Assembly (NCBI RefSeq): GCF_001424945.1
Contig: NZ_LMCW01000022.1
Location: 1 to 61,041, forward strand
Direction of reading: 5' to 3'
DNA: 61,041 nucleotides
Origin: Rhizobium sp. Root1203
GTDB lineage: Bacteria > Pseudomonadota > Alphaproteobacteria > Rhizobiales > Rhizobiaceae
The notes under the pieces were generated by a model. It made no database searches and was not told the DNA's origin. It worked only from the letters and a program-made list of their open reading frames with translations. Below, in pieces: positions 50,709 through 59,803 of the stretch. Position 1 is the stretch's first letter; the number at the start of each line of letters is the position of its first letter. The position numbers and the translations under genes are program-made.

Positions 50709-51066
50709 GTAGGTTCTCCTCTCAGGTGCGTTCTCCTCCTGGAAATCTCTCGCGAACGCGAACGAGAGATTTTTATCGATAAAAAACATTTCAGATTTGG
50801 AAGCTAGCCGAGGCTCATTCCAATTGCAAGCCCATGCATTAAGCCCCTTTGACTCAACAGTTCCGGGGCATTTTGTCCGCTCGCGCCAATGGCGGCGCGT
50901 CAGTTGCTACGCTGCAGATGACGCGGCATCAAATCCCGCAAGCCCACTTTCGGACCTTCTTTGCTCCCCGGACTTCCTCCTCGATATCCGGTGGCAGTGT
51001 GCAATAGTGAAACATAGGTTCCGCGCAAATGTCAATACGGAATGTTTATTCTATTTTCATTGTCTG
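50709..51066. other. 358-base promoter region of the binding-protein gene
   Basis: No gene is supported on either strand. TTTTTATCGATAAAAA (50770-50785) is a perfect 16-base palindrome 61 bases before the binding-protein start, followed by ACATTT. At the far end, 51041-51060 read on the minus strand contains GAATAAACATT, similar to ATAAACATTT at 54149-54158 upstream of the UxaA gene. The transporter genes thus probably have their own regulated promoter. Confidence 0.5.
50770..50785. promoter_or_regulatory. palindrome TTTTTATCGATAAAAA upstream of the binding-protein gene
   Basis: A perfect 16-base palindrome with a central ATCGAT lies 61 bases before the start codon. It could bind the local GntR-like regulator or a LacI-type protein encoded elsewhere. 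Confidence 0.55.
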
Positions 51067-51513
51067 CTAGCCGGTGAATACCTCGTGTGGGTGCACCACG
51101 CCCTTCTTCAGGATCAGGTTGCCATAGAGCCGAAACTCCGTGGTTGCCACGATGTAGGCTGCTTTTCGCGATCGCTCGTAAAAGGCGAAGCGCTCCAGCG
51201 ACGCGATTTTAAAGTCGCCGGCGCGCTTCGATACGATGGCCTGGAACTCCGAGCATACGTCCGGCACCGCCTGCGGATCGCCGACGACCTCCATGCGCCA
51301 GGCGGTTTCCGGTACGAACGTGTCGAGCGGCATGTGAGCGAGGATCGCTTCAGCCATATCGGTCGCGCTCACGCCATCGGCACGGATCATCTCGGGACCC
51401 ATGGTGCTGGAAGGGAAATTGGCGTCGGCGATGACGATTTCGTCACCATGGCCCATGCGGGCGATGGCTCGAAGCAGGTCGGGATTGAGAACGGGATGAA
51501 TTCCTTTGAGCAT
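51067..51513 (-). CDS. L-fucose mutarotase-like RbsD/FucU protein
   Basis: A 148-residue RbsD/FucU protein. It starts MLKGIHPVLNPDLLRAIARM, with GHGDEIVIADANFPS (catalytic histidine) and the C-terminal RLYGNLILKKGVVHP with the conserved tyrosine. FucU proteins exchange anomers of L-fucose and related sugars. It lies 10 bases after the aldose dehydrogenase gene, which needs one anomer, so the pair makes biochemical sense. It is a paralogue of the gene at 12760-13239. Confidence 0.9.
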   Translation of the reverse strand: MLKGIHPVLNPDLLRAIARMGHGDEIVIADANFPSSTMGPEMIRADGVSATDMAEAILAHMPLDTFVPETAWRMEVVGDPQAVPDVCSEFQAIVSKRAGDFKIASLERFAFYERSRKAAYIVATTEFRLYGNLILKKGVVHPHEVFTG

Positions 51514-51523
51514 GGTCTGTTCC

Positions 51524-52543
51524 TCAGACGCGCACGGCTTCGTCGCCGAGTGGCGGTGCCACGAGCGTGTAGTTGTCGAATTCCGGATAGATCGTCTCGG
51601 GCAACGGCGGCGCGAAAAGTGCCATGTTGCGGTTCAGGCTCGATGCCTTCGCGGTGCCGATCAGAACGGAGGCGACGATCGGGTCGCGCAGCGGAAATTG
51701 TAGGGCAGGTGCCGCCAGCGGTACGTCATGCTTGCTCGCTATGGCCTCCATGCCGCGAACCCGGGCAAGGACGTCCTCCGTCGCGGGCATGTAGTCGAAG
51801 TTCGATCCCGGCACCGCGCCGGTCGCCAGGATACCGGAGTTGAAGACGCCGCCGACCACAAGGGACGTGCCCTTCTGGCGGCAGAGCGGCAGCAGTTCGG
51901 CGACCGCGGTCCGGTCGAGCAGCGTGTAGCGGCCGGCCATCAGAATGCAGTCGATGTCGGCGTTGCGCATGACGTCGAGACAAACAGGCGCCTCGTTGAC
52001 GCCGAGGCCGAAGGCCTTGATCGCTCCGGAGGATTTCAGCTCTTCCAGCGCCTTGACGCCGCTGTCGAGGAATTGCTTCAGATAGACCGCGTTCCTCGCG
52101 GCACCATGCGTATAGCCGCCGATGTCATGGACATAGAGAATGTCGATGCGGTTCAGTCCGAGGCGTGCATAGCTGAATTCGACCGAGCGCATGATGCCGT
52201 CATAGGAATAGTCGTAGTCCGCATCGAAGCAGAGCGGGTCCACATAGCTGTAGTCCGGTACCGTTCCGGTTGGCACCGGCCGCAACAGCCGTCCAACCTT
52301 GGTGGACAGCACCCATTCCGCCTCGGGCTTGTCACGCAGGAAATCCCCAACGCGGCGTTCGGCAAGGCCGAGCCCGTACCACGGAGCGACGTCGAAATAG
52401 CGGATGCCGCTGTCCCAGGCCGCATCGAGCGTTTCCATCGCCTGCTCACGCGGGCAGGCACGGTATAGGCCGCCAAGGGCTGCCGCGCCGAAGCTCACTT
52501 CGGTCACCGCCAACTCCGTCTTGCCGATCCTTCTCGTCTTCAT
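51524..52543 (-). CDS. aldo/keto reductase, D-threo-aldose (L-fucose) 1-dehydrogenase type
   Basis: A 339-residue aldo/keto reductase similar to L-fucose (D-threo-aldose) 1-dehydrogenases, which oxidise L-fucose, L-galactose or D-arabinose to lactones with NAD(P). The tetrad is visible: Asp in FDVAPWYGLGLAE with its Tyr, Lys in STKVGRLL and His in YVHDIGGYTHG. Cofactor-binding VASVLIGTAKASSL is near the C-terminus. Starts at 52546 and 52543 follow AGAGGAGGA. It sits between the UxaA-type gene and the mutarotase gene. Confidence 0.88.
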   Translation of the reverse strand: MKTRRIGKTELAVTEVSFGAAALGGLYRACPREQAMETLDAAWDSGIRYFDVAPWYGLGLAERRVGDFLRDKPEAEWVLSTKVGRLLRPVPTGTVPDYSYVDPLCFDADYDYSYDGIMRSVEFSYARLGLNRIDILYVHDIGGYTHGAARNAVYLKQFLDSGVKALEELKSSGAIKAFGLGVNEAPVCLDVMRNADIDCILMAGRYTLLDRTAVAELLPLCRQKGTSLVVGGVFNSGILATGAVPGSNFDYMPATEDVLARVRGMEAIASKHDVPLAAPALQFPLRDPIVASVLIGTAKASSLNRNMALFAPPLPETIYPEFDNYTLVAPPLGDEAVRV

Positions 52544-52577
52544 CATTCCTCCTCTGAAGACTTGATATTGCTTTGAT

Positions 52578-54080
52578 CTAGAGCGTCGCGCCAAGGTGCC
52601 ACGGCACGAATTCGTTGTCGCCGTAGCCGAACTCTTCGCTCTTGGTCTTTTTGCCGGAGGCGGTATCGATGATGAGATCGAAGATCTCGCGGCCCTTGCC
52701 TGATATCGTCGCATCGCCGGTGGCGATCGTGCCGCAGTCGATGTCCATGTCCTCTTCCATCGAGACATAGAGCGCGGAATTGCTGGACAGCTTGATCGAT
52801 GGCGCCGGGCGACAGCCGAAGCAGCTGCCGCGACCGGTGGTGAACGCGATCATGTTGGCGCCGCCCGCAACCTGGCCGGTCGCAGAGACCGGATCGTAGC
52901 CTGGCGTGTCCATGAAGACGAGGCCCGGAGCGGTAACCCGCTCGGCATAGCCGTAGACGGCGTTGAGCGGCGAGCGTCCGCCCTTGGCAACCGCACCGAG
53001 AGACTTTTCAAGAATGGTCGTCAACCCGCCGCGCTTGTTGCCGGGCGAGGGGTTGTTGTCGAGCGAGGCCCCATGCATCGCCACGTATTTTTCCCACCAG
53101 GCGATCTTGTCGTCGAGCCTCCGTGCCACGTCGTCGCTGACGGCACGGCTGCGCAGCAGATGTTCGGCGCCGTAAATTTCGGAGGTTTCCGAGAGGATGG
53201 AGGTGCCGCCGGCTGCAGCCAGCAAGTCGGCCGCCACTCCGAGCGCCGGATTGGCGGTGATGCCCGAGAAGCCATCCGAGCCTCCGCATTGCAGGCCGAT
53301 GATGATCTCGCCGATCGAGATCGGCACGCGCCGCTCGCGACCGACATCGTCGGCGATCTCGCGAAGCATGCCCATGGCACGTTCGACGGCCCGGCGCGAA
53401 CCGCCGGCATCCTGGATATTGAAATGGCGCTTGGAATTGCCTGCGCCGCTCTGGCCGTAGAGGGTGAGCTGGTTGACCTCGCAGCCAAGTCCGATCATCA
53501 GCACGCCGCCGAAATTGACGTGCCTGGTGTAGCCGGCAAGCGTCCGGTGCAGCACGGCCATCCCGTCGCCCGTCGAGCTCATGCCGCAGCCCTGGTCGTG
53601 GACGATCGGCACGAAGCCGTCGATGCCCTCGTAAAGCGGCAGGAGCGTGCGGTTGGCCGTGTCGGCAATCGCACGACAGACCGTGGTGGAACAGTTCACG
53701 CTGGCAATGATGCCGATATAGTTGCGCGTCGCCGCACGCCCGTCGGCGCGGCGGTAGCCCATGAAGGTGCGTGCCTTGTCTGCGGCACTTGCTTCTTCCG
53801 GTGCCGCGTTCGCGGTCGCCGCAAGGCGGTCGTTCTCGAAATGCAGGTTGTGGCTGTGCACGTGGTCGCCGGCCTTGACGTCCGCCGTCGTCCGCCCGAT
53901 CGCCTGGCCGTATTTGACGACGGGCTGACCGAGAGGGATATCGGTGAGGGCAATCTTATGGCCGGGGTCGATCTTTTCCCGGGTCGGAATGCCCGCGACA
54001 TCGGAACCGGCGGCGATCGCTGCCGTTGCAACGGCAACATTGTCGCCGGTCGACAGGATGATCCAGGGGTCTTTGGTCAA
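52578..54080 (-). CDS. UxaA-family sugar acid dehydratase
   Basis: A 500-residue protein of the altronate/galactarate dehydratase family. The N-terminal SAF domain spans about residues 5-80 (STGDNVAVATAAIA, GDHVHSHNLH), and the large C-terminal domain includes TRNYIGIIASVNCS, HDQGCGMS, GLQCGGSDGFSGITANPALG and GRGSCFGCRPAP. These enzymes remove water from a sugar acid using iron. With a sugar dehydrogenase next door the substrate may be an aldonate such as L-fuconate or L-galactonate, but this is not established for the family. The start is TTG at 54080 after GGGAG; an upstream frame to 54344 runs through the promoter region. Confidence 0.82.
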   Translation of the reverse strand: MTKDPWIILSTGDNVAVATAAIAAGSDVAGIPTREKIDPGHKIALTDIPLGQPVVKYGQAIGRTTADVKAGDHVHSHNLHFENDRLAATANAAPEEASAADKARTFMGYRRADGRAATRNYIGIIASVNCSTTVCRAIADTANRTLLPLYEGIDGFVPIVHDQGCGMSSTGDGMAVLHRTLAGYTRHVNFGGVLMIGLGCEVNQLTLYGQSGAGNSKRHFNIQDAGGSRRAVERAMGMLREIADDVGRERRVPISIGEIIIGLQCGGSDGFSGITANPALGVAADLLAAAGGTSILSETSEIYGAEHLLRSRAVSDDVARRLDDKIAWWEKYVAMHGASLDNNPSPGNKRGGLTTILEKSLGAVAKGGRSPLNAVYGYAERVTAPGLVFMDTPGYDPVSATGQVAGGANMIAFTTGRGSCFGCRPAPSIKLSSNSALYVSMEEDMDIDCGTIATGDATISGKGREIFDLIIDTASGKKTKSEEFGYGDNEFVPWHLGATL

Positions 54081-54134
54081 TCGTCTTCTCCCTGAGGAAA
54101 CACTCGCTGCATCGGCGAATGCGCATTGATTTTG

Positions 54135-54158
54135 TTTTTTATCTACAATAAACATTTC
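54135..54158. promoter_or_regulatory. AT-rich imperfect inverted repeat between UxaA and GntR-like genes
   Basis: TTTAT and ATAAA flank CTACA (about 54138-54152), followed by CATTT. The ATAAACATTT part recurs upstream of the binding-protein gene. It is placed 55 bases before the UxaA start in the divergent gap and is a candidate operator of the GntR-like regulator. Confidence 0.4.
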
Positions 54159-54318
54159 CAAGTCAACGGGATTGTTGATCCTGTGGACGAGGGAGGCAAA
54201 CAGCCGCACGCAATCCAAAATAATATAAGGATTGCTGATAGATAAGCTTCTGCCATGATCCGAAGCCCGCATTCGCGGGCTGTCGGTCCATGCGGCAGGG
54301 TATGAAGGCGGGGTGCGT

Positions 54319-55233
54319 ATGGCAAGACAGAATACGGTCTTCAAGGAGGCCTACAATCGCTATGCTTCGGCCTTGCGCGCCGATGAGGCATTGCCGTCGG
54401 AACCGGAAATCGCCGCGCAGCTCGGGATCAGCCGCAGCACCGCGCGTGCGATCCTCACTCGCCTCAGCGACGAGGGAATCATTCGCTGGAACAAGCGGCA
54501 GAAGATCGTCCTGAGAGCACCGAACGAGGAAGACTTCTTCCCCTCGGAGGAAACGGATTCGCTCCACAACATCATCGAGCGAAGCTTCATGCTGCGCATC
54601 CTGTCCGATGACGCGGCGCCCGGCATGCAGATCAACGAGCTGGAACTTGCCCGCGAAATCGGAACCGGCACCACCAGCGTGCGTGAATTCCTCATTCGCT
54701 TCTCCCGCTTCGGGCTGATCGAAAAGCGGCCCAACAGCCATTGGATCCTGAAAGGGTTCACCCGCGAATTCGCGCTGGAGCTGGCCGACGTGCGCGAGAT
54801 GTTCGAGCTTCACTCGGCGGCGGAATTCGGCAAGCTGCCGGCGGGGAACGACGCCTGGCGTGCGCTTGCCGAGATCAAGGCCGAGCACCAGGCGATGCTG
54901 CAGGATCTCGACAAGCGCTACAAGCAGTTCTCCGCCCTCGACGAGCGCTTTCACCTGCTCATCCACGGCGCGGCCAAGAACCGGTTCATTGCCGATTTCT
55001 ACGATGCGATCGCCATCGTCTTTCACTATCACTATCAGTGGAACAAGGCGTTTGCCCGACAGCGCAACGAACGCGCCATTCACGAGCATCTCGACTACAT
55101 CGCCGCCCTCGAATCACGCGACCCGGCGGCCATCGAATTCTCCTGCCGCCTGCACCTGCGTTCGGCGCGTCAGACCTTGTTGCAGTCCCTGCCGCAGATT
55201 GCGACCGAAACGGCAGGCGCCGGCGGCCTATAG
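54319..55233 (+). CDS. GntR-like regulator with two winged helices and FCD domain
   Basis: A 304-residue regulator divergent from the sugar operon. Residues about 8-66 form a GntR winged helix (ALPSEPEIAAQLGISRSTAR, AILTRLSDEGIIRW). A second winged-helix-like segment follows at about 95-150 (MQINELELAREIGTGTTSVR, EFLIRFSRFGLIEKR), and then an FCD-type helical domain with ELADVREMFELHSAAEFG and ERFHLLIHG. FadR-subfamily GntR proteins normally have only one winged helix. It probably controls the UxaA operon in response to a sugar acid. The ATG at 54319 is preferred; GTG at 54313 is possible. Confidence 0.85.
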   Translation: MARQNTVFKEAYNRYASALRADEALPSEPEIAAQLGISRSTARAILTRLSDEGIIRWNKRQKIVLRAPNEEDFFPSEETDSLHNIIERSFMLRILSDDAAPGMQINELELAREIGTGTTSVREFLIRFSRFGLIEKRPNSHWILKGFTREFALELADVREMFELHSAAEFGKLPAGNDAWRALAEIKAEHQAMLQDLDKRYKQFSALDERFHLLIHGAAKNRFIADFYDAIAIVFHYHYQWNKAFARQRNERAIHEHLDYIAALESRDPAAIEFSCRLHLRSARQTLLQSLPQIATETAGAGGL

Positions 55234-55255
55234 GTCCAGACCGTGCAAGCGACGG

Positions 55256-58200
55256 CTATTGCTCGGCCACCTCCGGCTTCGGCGTGCTCCTGATGCCCTT
55301 CGCCTTTTCCCGAAGCCACTGGAAGACCACGTAGAGGACGGGGATCAGGAAGATGCCGACCAGGGCTGCCCCGAGCATGCCGCCGAAGACGGCCGTGCCG
55401 ACCCCGCGGCGGCTGAGCATGCCGGCTCCTTCTGCTATGACAAGCGGCACGAGGCCGGCGATGAAGGCGAAGCTCGTCATCATCACAGCACGGAAGCGTT
55501 CCTTGGCACCTTCCACTGCGGCCTCTGATATGCCGAGCCCATGCGAGCGCCGCTCCATGGCGAACTCGACGATCAAGATGCCGTTCTTCGCGGCAAGCGC
55601 GATCAGCACGACAAGACCGATCTGGGCGTAGAGATTGTTGTCGAGGCCGGCGATCTTCAGCGCCAGCATCGCACCGGCGATGCCGGCCGTGACCGACAGC
55701 AACACCGCGATGGGAATGGTCCAGCTCTCGTAGAGCCCGACGAGGAACAGATAGGCGAACAGGACCGCGAGGCCGAGGATAATGGTCGTCTTGCCGCTGG
55801 CCTCGATCTCCTGCAATGCGGTTCCGGTCCATTCGTAGCTGTAGCCGGGCGGCAGCGTCTTCGCCGAAACTTCCTCCATCGCCGCGATCGCCTCGCCCGA
55901 ACTGCGACCCGGCGCCGGGCCGCCGTTGATCGTGGCGCTTGAATAGTTGTTGAACCGGACGATCTGCTGTGGCCCGAGGATCAGGCGCGCCTCCGCGAAC
56001 GCCTTGACGGGAACCATCTGGCCGTTGCTGTTGCGCACGTTGATATTGTAGATGTCGTCGACCCGCGCGCGGGCGGAAGCCTCGCCCTGGACGGTGACCT
56101 GCCACGTTCGACCGAACAGGTTGAAGTCATTGACATACGTGCTGCCGAGAACCGCCTGGAGCGCACTGAACACGTCGGCGACCTGGATGCCGAGCGTCTG
56201 AACCTTTTCGCGGTCGATATCGAGATAGAGCTGAGGCGTGTTGGCGCTGAAGGTGGTGTAGACCCGGCTGAGCGCCGGATTCTGGTTGGCCGCGAAAATC
56301 AGGCCGCGCGCCGCCTGGGCAATTTCCGTGGCGCTTCCCCCGCTCAGGCTGAGAAGCTGGAACTCGAAGCCGCTGCCGGTCCCAAGCCCGATGATCGGCG
56401 GCAGGTTGTAGACGATGACGTTGGCATCTCGGATCGACTGAAGCTCAGCGCTGAGCTTGTTGATCAGGCCGTTGGCGGAGAGCTCGGCCGTCGTGCGGTC
56501 GGCAAAGGGCTTCAGCGTCATCACCAGCAGGGCCGCGTTCGACTTCACCTGCCCGTCGAGCAGGCTGTAGCCGACAACCGACATGACGCCCTGAACGCCC
56601 TCGGTGGCGCGGATGATCGCCTCGACGCGCTTGGCCGTTGCGTCCGTCCGGTTGACCGAGGCACCTTCCGGCAGAATGATTTCGCCGAAGATGGCCCCCT
56701 GGTCCTCGGAGGGAAGGAAACCCGTTGGCGTCGTCTTGAACAGCCAGCCGGTCCCCGCAAGCAGCGCCGCCAGGAGGACAAGGCCCAGAGCCGCAAATCG
56801 CACCAGCCGCCGGACGATCGATGCGTAACCATCGCGCGCATGATCGATGCCCTTCAACACATAGCGGATGGGTCCCCATCTCGGACCGTGATGAGGCTTG
56901 AGCAGCACGGCGCAAAGCGCCGGCGACAGGCTCAGCGCGTTGATGGCGGAAATCACCATAGACACCGATACGGCGACCGCAAACTGGCGGAAGAGTTCCC
57001 CGGATATGCCCGGGATGAAGGCCACCGGCACGAACACCGACAGGAGCACCAGCGTGATCGCGACAATCGGCGCCGTGATCTCGCCCATGGCGCGTCGCGC
57101 CGCTTCAGCCGGCGTGGCGGTCGGGTCCTTCTCGAGGTGCGCCTCGACGGCTTCCACCACCACGATGGCATCGTCGACGACGATCCCGATGGCGAGCACC
57201 AGCGCCAGCAGCGAGACCGTATTGGCCGAAAAGCCCAGCGCCATCATCACGGCGAACGTGCCGATCAGCGACACCGGCACGGCGATCAGCGGAATGAGCG
57301 TCGCGCGCACGCTGCCAAGGAACAGGAACACGACGATCACGACAAGAACAAAGGCCTCCAGCAGGGTCTTGACGACCTCGTGGATGCTCTCCTCCACGAA
57401 TGTCGTCGTGTCGTAGGTGGTCTTGTAAGTCACCCCTTCCGGAAACGCCGGCGACAGTTTCTGCATGAGCTGGTTGATGGCCTCGGCCGTGGCGATGGCA
57501 TTGCCGCCGGGCGACTGGTAGACGCCGAGCACGGCCGCCGGTGTGCCATCCTGCCGGCCGATCTGCTCCGCGCCCTTCGGCGCCAGTTCGACGCGGGCGA
57601 CGTCGCGAATTCGGACGAACGAGCCGTCGGGCTCCGCCCTCAGCACCACGTTTCCGAATTCCTCGACGGTCGTGAGCCGCCCCTTGGTCTGGATCGTCAG
57701 CTGGAACTGCTGGTCCGGCAATGCGGGCTGCGACCCGATGCGGCCGATTGCGGCCTGAATGTTCTGGCCCTTCAGGGCGGCGACGATGTCGTTCGGCGTC
57801 ATCGAAAAATTGGTGAGGCGCTCCGGGGTGATCCAGATACGCATGCTGTAGTCCCAGGGGGTCAGCAGGGTCACGTCGCCGACACCCTTGATCCGCTTCA
57901 GCCCGTCGATGATGTTGATCGTCGCGTAGTTCGAGAGAAACAGCTGGTCGTGCTCTCCCTTTTCCGATGTCAGCGCGATCAGTTGCATCAGCGCCGACGA
58001 CTTCTTCTTGACGCTGATGCCCTGGGAGCGCGCTTCCTGCGGCAGTTGCGCCTCCGCAAGGTTGACGCGGTTCTGCACGTTGACGGTGTTGATATCCGGA
58101 TCCGTCCCGACGGCGAAGCTGACCGTCAGCGTATAGCTGCCGTCATTGCCGCTCGTCGACTTCATGTAGATCATGTTGTCCACGCCGACGACGCGGGACT

Positions 58201-58399
58201 CGATCGGCTGGGCGATCGATTGCTGAACCACCTCCGCGCTGGCGCCCGGATAGCTTACCGACACGGAAACCTGAGGCGGCACGATATCGGGAAACTGCGC
58301 AACCGGAATGAGCGTGAGCGCCACCAGGCCAGCGATGGTGATGACGAGCGAAATGACGACCGCAAGCCGTGGCCGATCGATGAAAATCCCCGACAGCAT
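55256..58399 (-). CDS. RND multidrug efflux transporter (AcrB/BepE type)
   Basis: A 1047-residue RND pump of the inner membrane with the usual twelve helices and two large periplasmic loops. The N-terminus MLSGIFIDRPRLAVVISLVI and the helix-4 proton-relay pair in AIGIVVDDAIVVVEAVEAHL (two adjacent aspartates) are typical of the hydrophobe/amphiphile exporter group. It exports drugs, bile-like compounds or plant phenolics in related rhizobia and Brucella. The adaptor gene lies three bases upstream; no outer-membrane TolC gene is adjacent. It is convergent with the GntR-like gene, 22 bases away, with no obvious terminator. Confidence 0.95.
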   Translation of the reverse strand: MLSGIFIDRPRLAVVISLVITIAGLVALTLIPVAQFPDIVPPQVSVSVSYPGASAEVVQQSIAQPIESRVVGVDNMIYMKSTSGNDGSYTLTVSFAVGTDPDINTVNVQNRVNLAEAQLPQEARSQGISVKKKSSALMQLIALTSEKGEHDQLFLSNYATINIIDGLKRIKGVGDVTLLTPWDYSMRIWITPERLTNFSMTPNDIVAALKGQNIQAAIGRIGSQPALPDQQFQLTIQTKGRLTTVEEFGNVVLRAEPDGSFVRIRDVARVELAPKGAEQIGRQDGTPAAVLGVYQSPGGNAIATAEAINQLMQKLSPAFPEGVTYKTTYDTTTFVEESIHEVVKTLLEAFVLVVIVVFLFLGSVRATLIPLIAVPVSLIGTFAVMMALGFSANTVSLLALVLAIGIVVDDAIVVVEAVEAHLEKDPTATPAEAARRAMGEITAPIVAITLVLLSVFVPVAFIPGISGELFRQFAVAVSVSMVISAINALSLSPALCAVLLKPHHGPRWGPIRYVLKGIDHARDGYASIVRRLVRFAALGLVLLAALLAGTGWLFKTTPTGFLPSEDQGAIFGEIILPEGASVNRTDATAKRVEAIIRATEGVQGVMSVVGYSLLDGQVKSNAALLVMTLKPFADRTTAELSANGLINKLSAELQSIRDANVIVYNLPPIIGLGTGSGFEFQLLSLSGGSATEIAQAARGLIFAANQNPALSRVYTTFSANTPQLYLDIDREKVQTLGIQVADVFSALQAVLGSTYVNDFNLFGRTWQVTVQGEASARARVDDIYNINVRNSNGQMVPVKAFAEARLILGPQQIVRFNNYSSATINGGPAPGRSSGEAIAAMEEVSAKTLPPGYSYEWTGTALQEIEASGKTTIILGLAVLFAYLFLVGLYESWTIPIAVLLSVTAGIAGAMLALKIAGLDNNLYAQIGLVVLIALAAKNGILIVEFAMERRSHGLGISEAAVEGAKERFRAVMMTSFAFIAGLVPLVIAEGAGMLSRRGVGTAVFGGMLGAALVGIFLIPVLYVVFQWLREKAKGIRSTPKPEVAEQ

Positions 58400-58402
58400 G
58401 GC

Positions 58403-59548
58403 CTACGACCCCGATTTGACTTCGACGGGAGCGACGACCTGCCCCGGACGGACCTTCTGTATCCCTTCGGTGACGACCAGGTCGCCTGCCGCCAGGCCCT
58501 TGGTCACGGTGGCGTCAGCCCCCTCCATTCGCCCCGGCTGGATGTAGCGCACCTCGATCTTGTTTTCCTTGTTCACGACAAGAGCGAAAGAACCGCCCTG
58601 GTCTATCTGTATTGCCGACTGCGGCACGACCAGCGCTGCTTCCGGTGCGGCTCCCTGAACCACCACGTTCACCAGCTGGCCATCGATCAGGATGCGCTGG
58701 GGGTTGGGAAAGGTCGCCCGGACGGGCACCGAGTCAGTGCCCTGATTGACCGTGACGTCGACGAAATCGATCTTGCCGGGCTGCGGATACTGCGTTCCAT
58801 CGGCAAGCTGCACGAGAACGACCGCGGAATTTACCTGGTCGCCGAGCTTTCCGGAATTGCCCAGCTTTTCGCGAACGGCAAGAATTTCACGCTGCGACAC
58901 GGAAAAAGTCACGTAGATCGGGTCCTGGCTGACAACCGTCGCCAGCGCATTGCTCGAGGGGCCGATGAAATTTCCGACGGAGTATAGGGAGCGACCGATG
59001 CGTCCGGCAATCGGGGTGCGGATATTGGTGTAGCTGAGGTTGAGTTCGGCCTGGGTCAGCGCCGCGTGGAGCTGGTCCATCTGTCCGGTTGCCTGCTGTT
59101 GCTTGGCGCGCGCCAGGTCCAGCTGGGATTGCGGCGCGGCGCTCTTGGCCACGAGGTCGGTCTGTCGCTTGACTTCTACTTCTGCCAGAGACAGCAGCGC
59201 CTGCGCCGCCTCCAGATTTCCCTGGGCCTGGGCGACCGCTGCTTCATACTGTCCCTTTTCCATAACGAAGAGAAGGTCGCCGGCTTTCACGTCCTGCCCT
59301 TCTGTGAACAGTTTCTTTTCGAGAAACCCGTCGACGCGTGCGCGCAAATCCACTTTGTCGATCGCTTCGACGCGCCCTGTGAAGGAAATCGACGGTCGAA
59401 TGTCCTTCTCGACCACGGCCACGACAGTCACGCTGGGAGGTGCGACCGCAGGCTTGCCGGCATCCTGTCCCGCCGCGTTCAGGGTGGTTGCAATCGTGGC
59501 GATTGCCAATGCAGTCAAAGCCAGGCACGGACCGACGCGGTGTATCAT
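58403..59548 (-). CDS. RND efflux periplasmic adaptor protein
   Basis: A 381-residue membrane-fusion protein of the AcrA/BepD type. The signal sequence is about residues 1-25 (ALTALAIATIATTLNAAG). A barrel-sandwich domain includes VDLRARVDGFLEKKLF and GDLLFVMEKGQYEAAV, followed by an alanine- and glutamine-rich coiled coil (about 100-165) and the IRTPIAGRIGRSLYSVGNFI return strand. It links the RND pump to an outer-membrane channel encoded elsewhere. No lipobox is seen, so it is held by interaction rather than a lipid anchor. First gene of the two-gene operon; no local regulator gene. Confidence 0.93.
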   Translation of the reverse strand: MIHRVGPCLALTALAIATIATTLNAAGQDAGKPAVAPPSVTVVAVVEKDIRPSISFTGRVEAIDKVDLRARVDGFLEKKLFTEGQDVKAGDLLFVMEKGQYEAAVAQAQGNLEAAQALLSLAEVEVKRQTDLVAKSAAPQSQLDLARAKQQQATGQMDQLHAALTQAELNLSYTNIRTPIAGRIGRSLYSVGNFIGPSSNALATVVSQDPIYVTFSVSQREILAVREKLGNSGKLGDQVNSAVVLVQLADGTQYPQPGKIDFVDVTVNQGTDSVPVRATFPNPQRILIDGQLVNVVVQGAAPEAALVVPQSAIQIDQGGSFALVVNKENKIEVRYIQPGRMEGADATVTKGLAAGDLVVTEGIQKVRPGQVVAPVEVKSGS

Positions 59549-59803
59549 TACCCCTCCAAATCAAGACTTTAGCAAAGGCTGCTTTAGCTTCTCCCTTCGT
59601 ACGGCAACTGTCAATCAGCCAGGGCGAGGTTTTCTACATATGCGGGAGTGTTTCGGGCAACGGCACGGTTGCCGCGAAAGCGCGCCGCGTCGGGATTTTC
59701 CGCCGTCGATCTTGCCGGCCAGCGACGGGAGGTGGAAGCCACCCGGTGTGAAACAGGTCTCATAGGAGGCGCAGGTTCCGAACGACAATGACGCCGGTTC
59801 TCG
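59549..59803. other. intergenic region upstream of the RND operon
   Basis: This should hold the promoter of the RND operon on the minus strand. I see no clean palindrome or promoter pair, and short frames on both strands have no support. Confidence 0.4.

Noticed and set aside
56840..58987. 715-codon open frame on the plus strand
   Set aside because: It is the shadow of the RND pump and adaptor genes, dominated by Arg, His and Asp.
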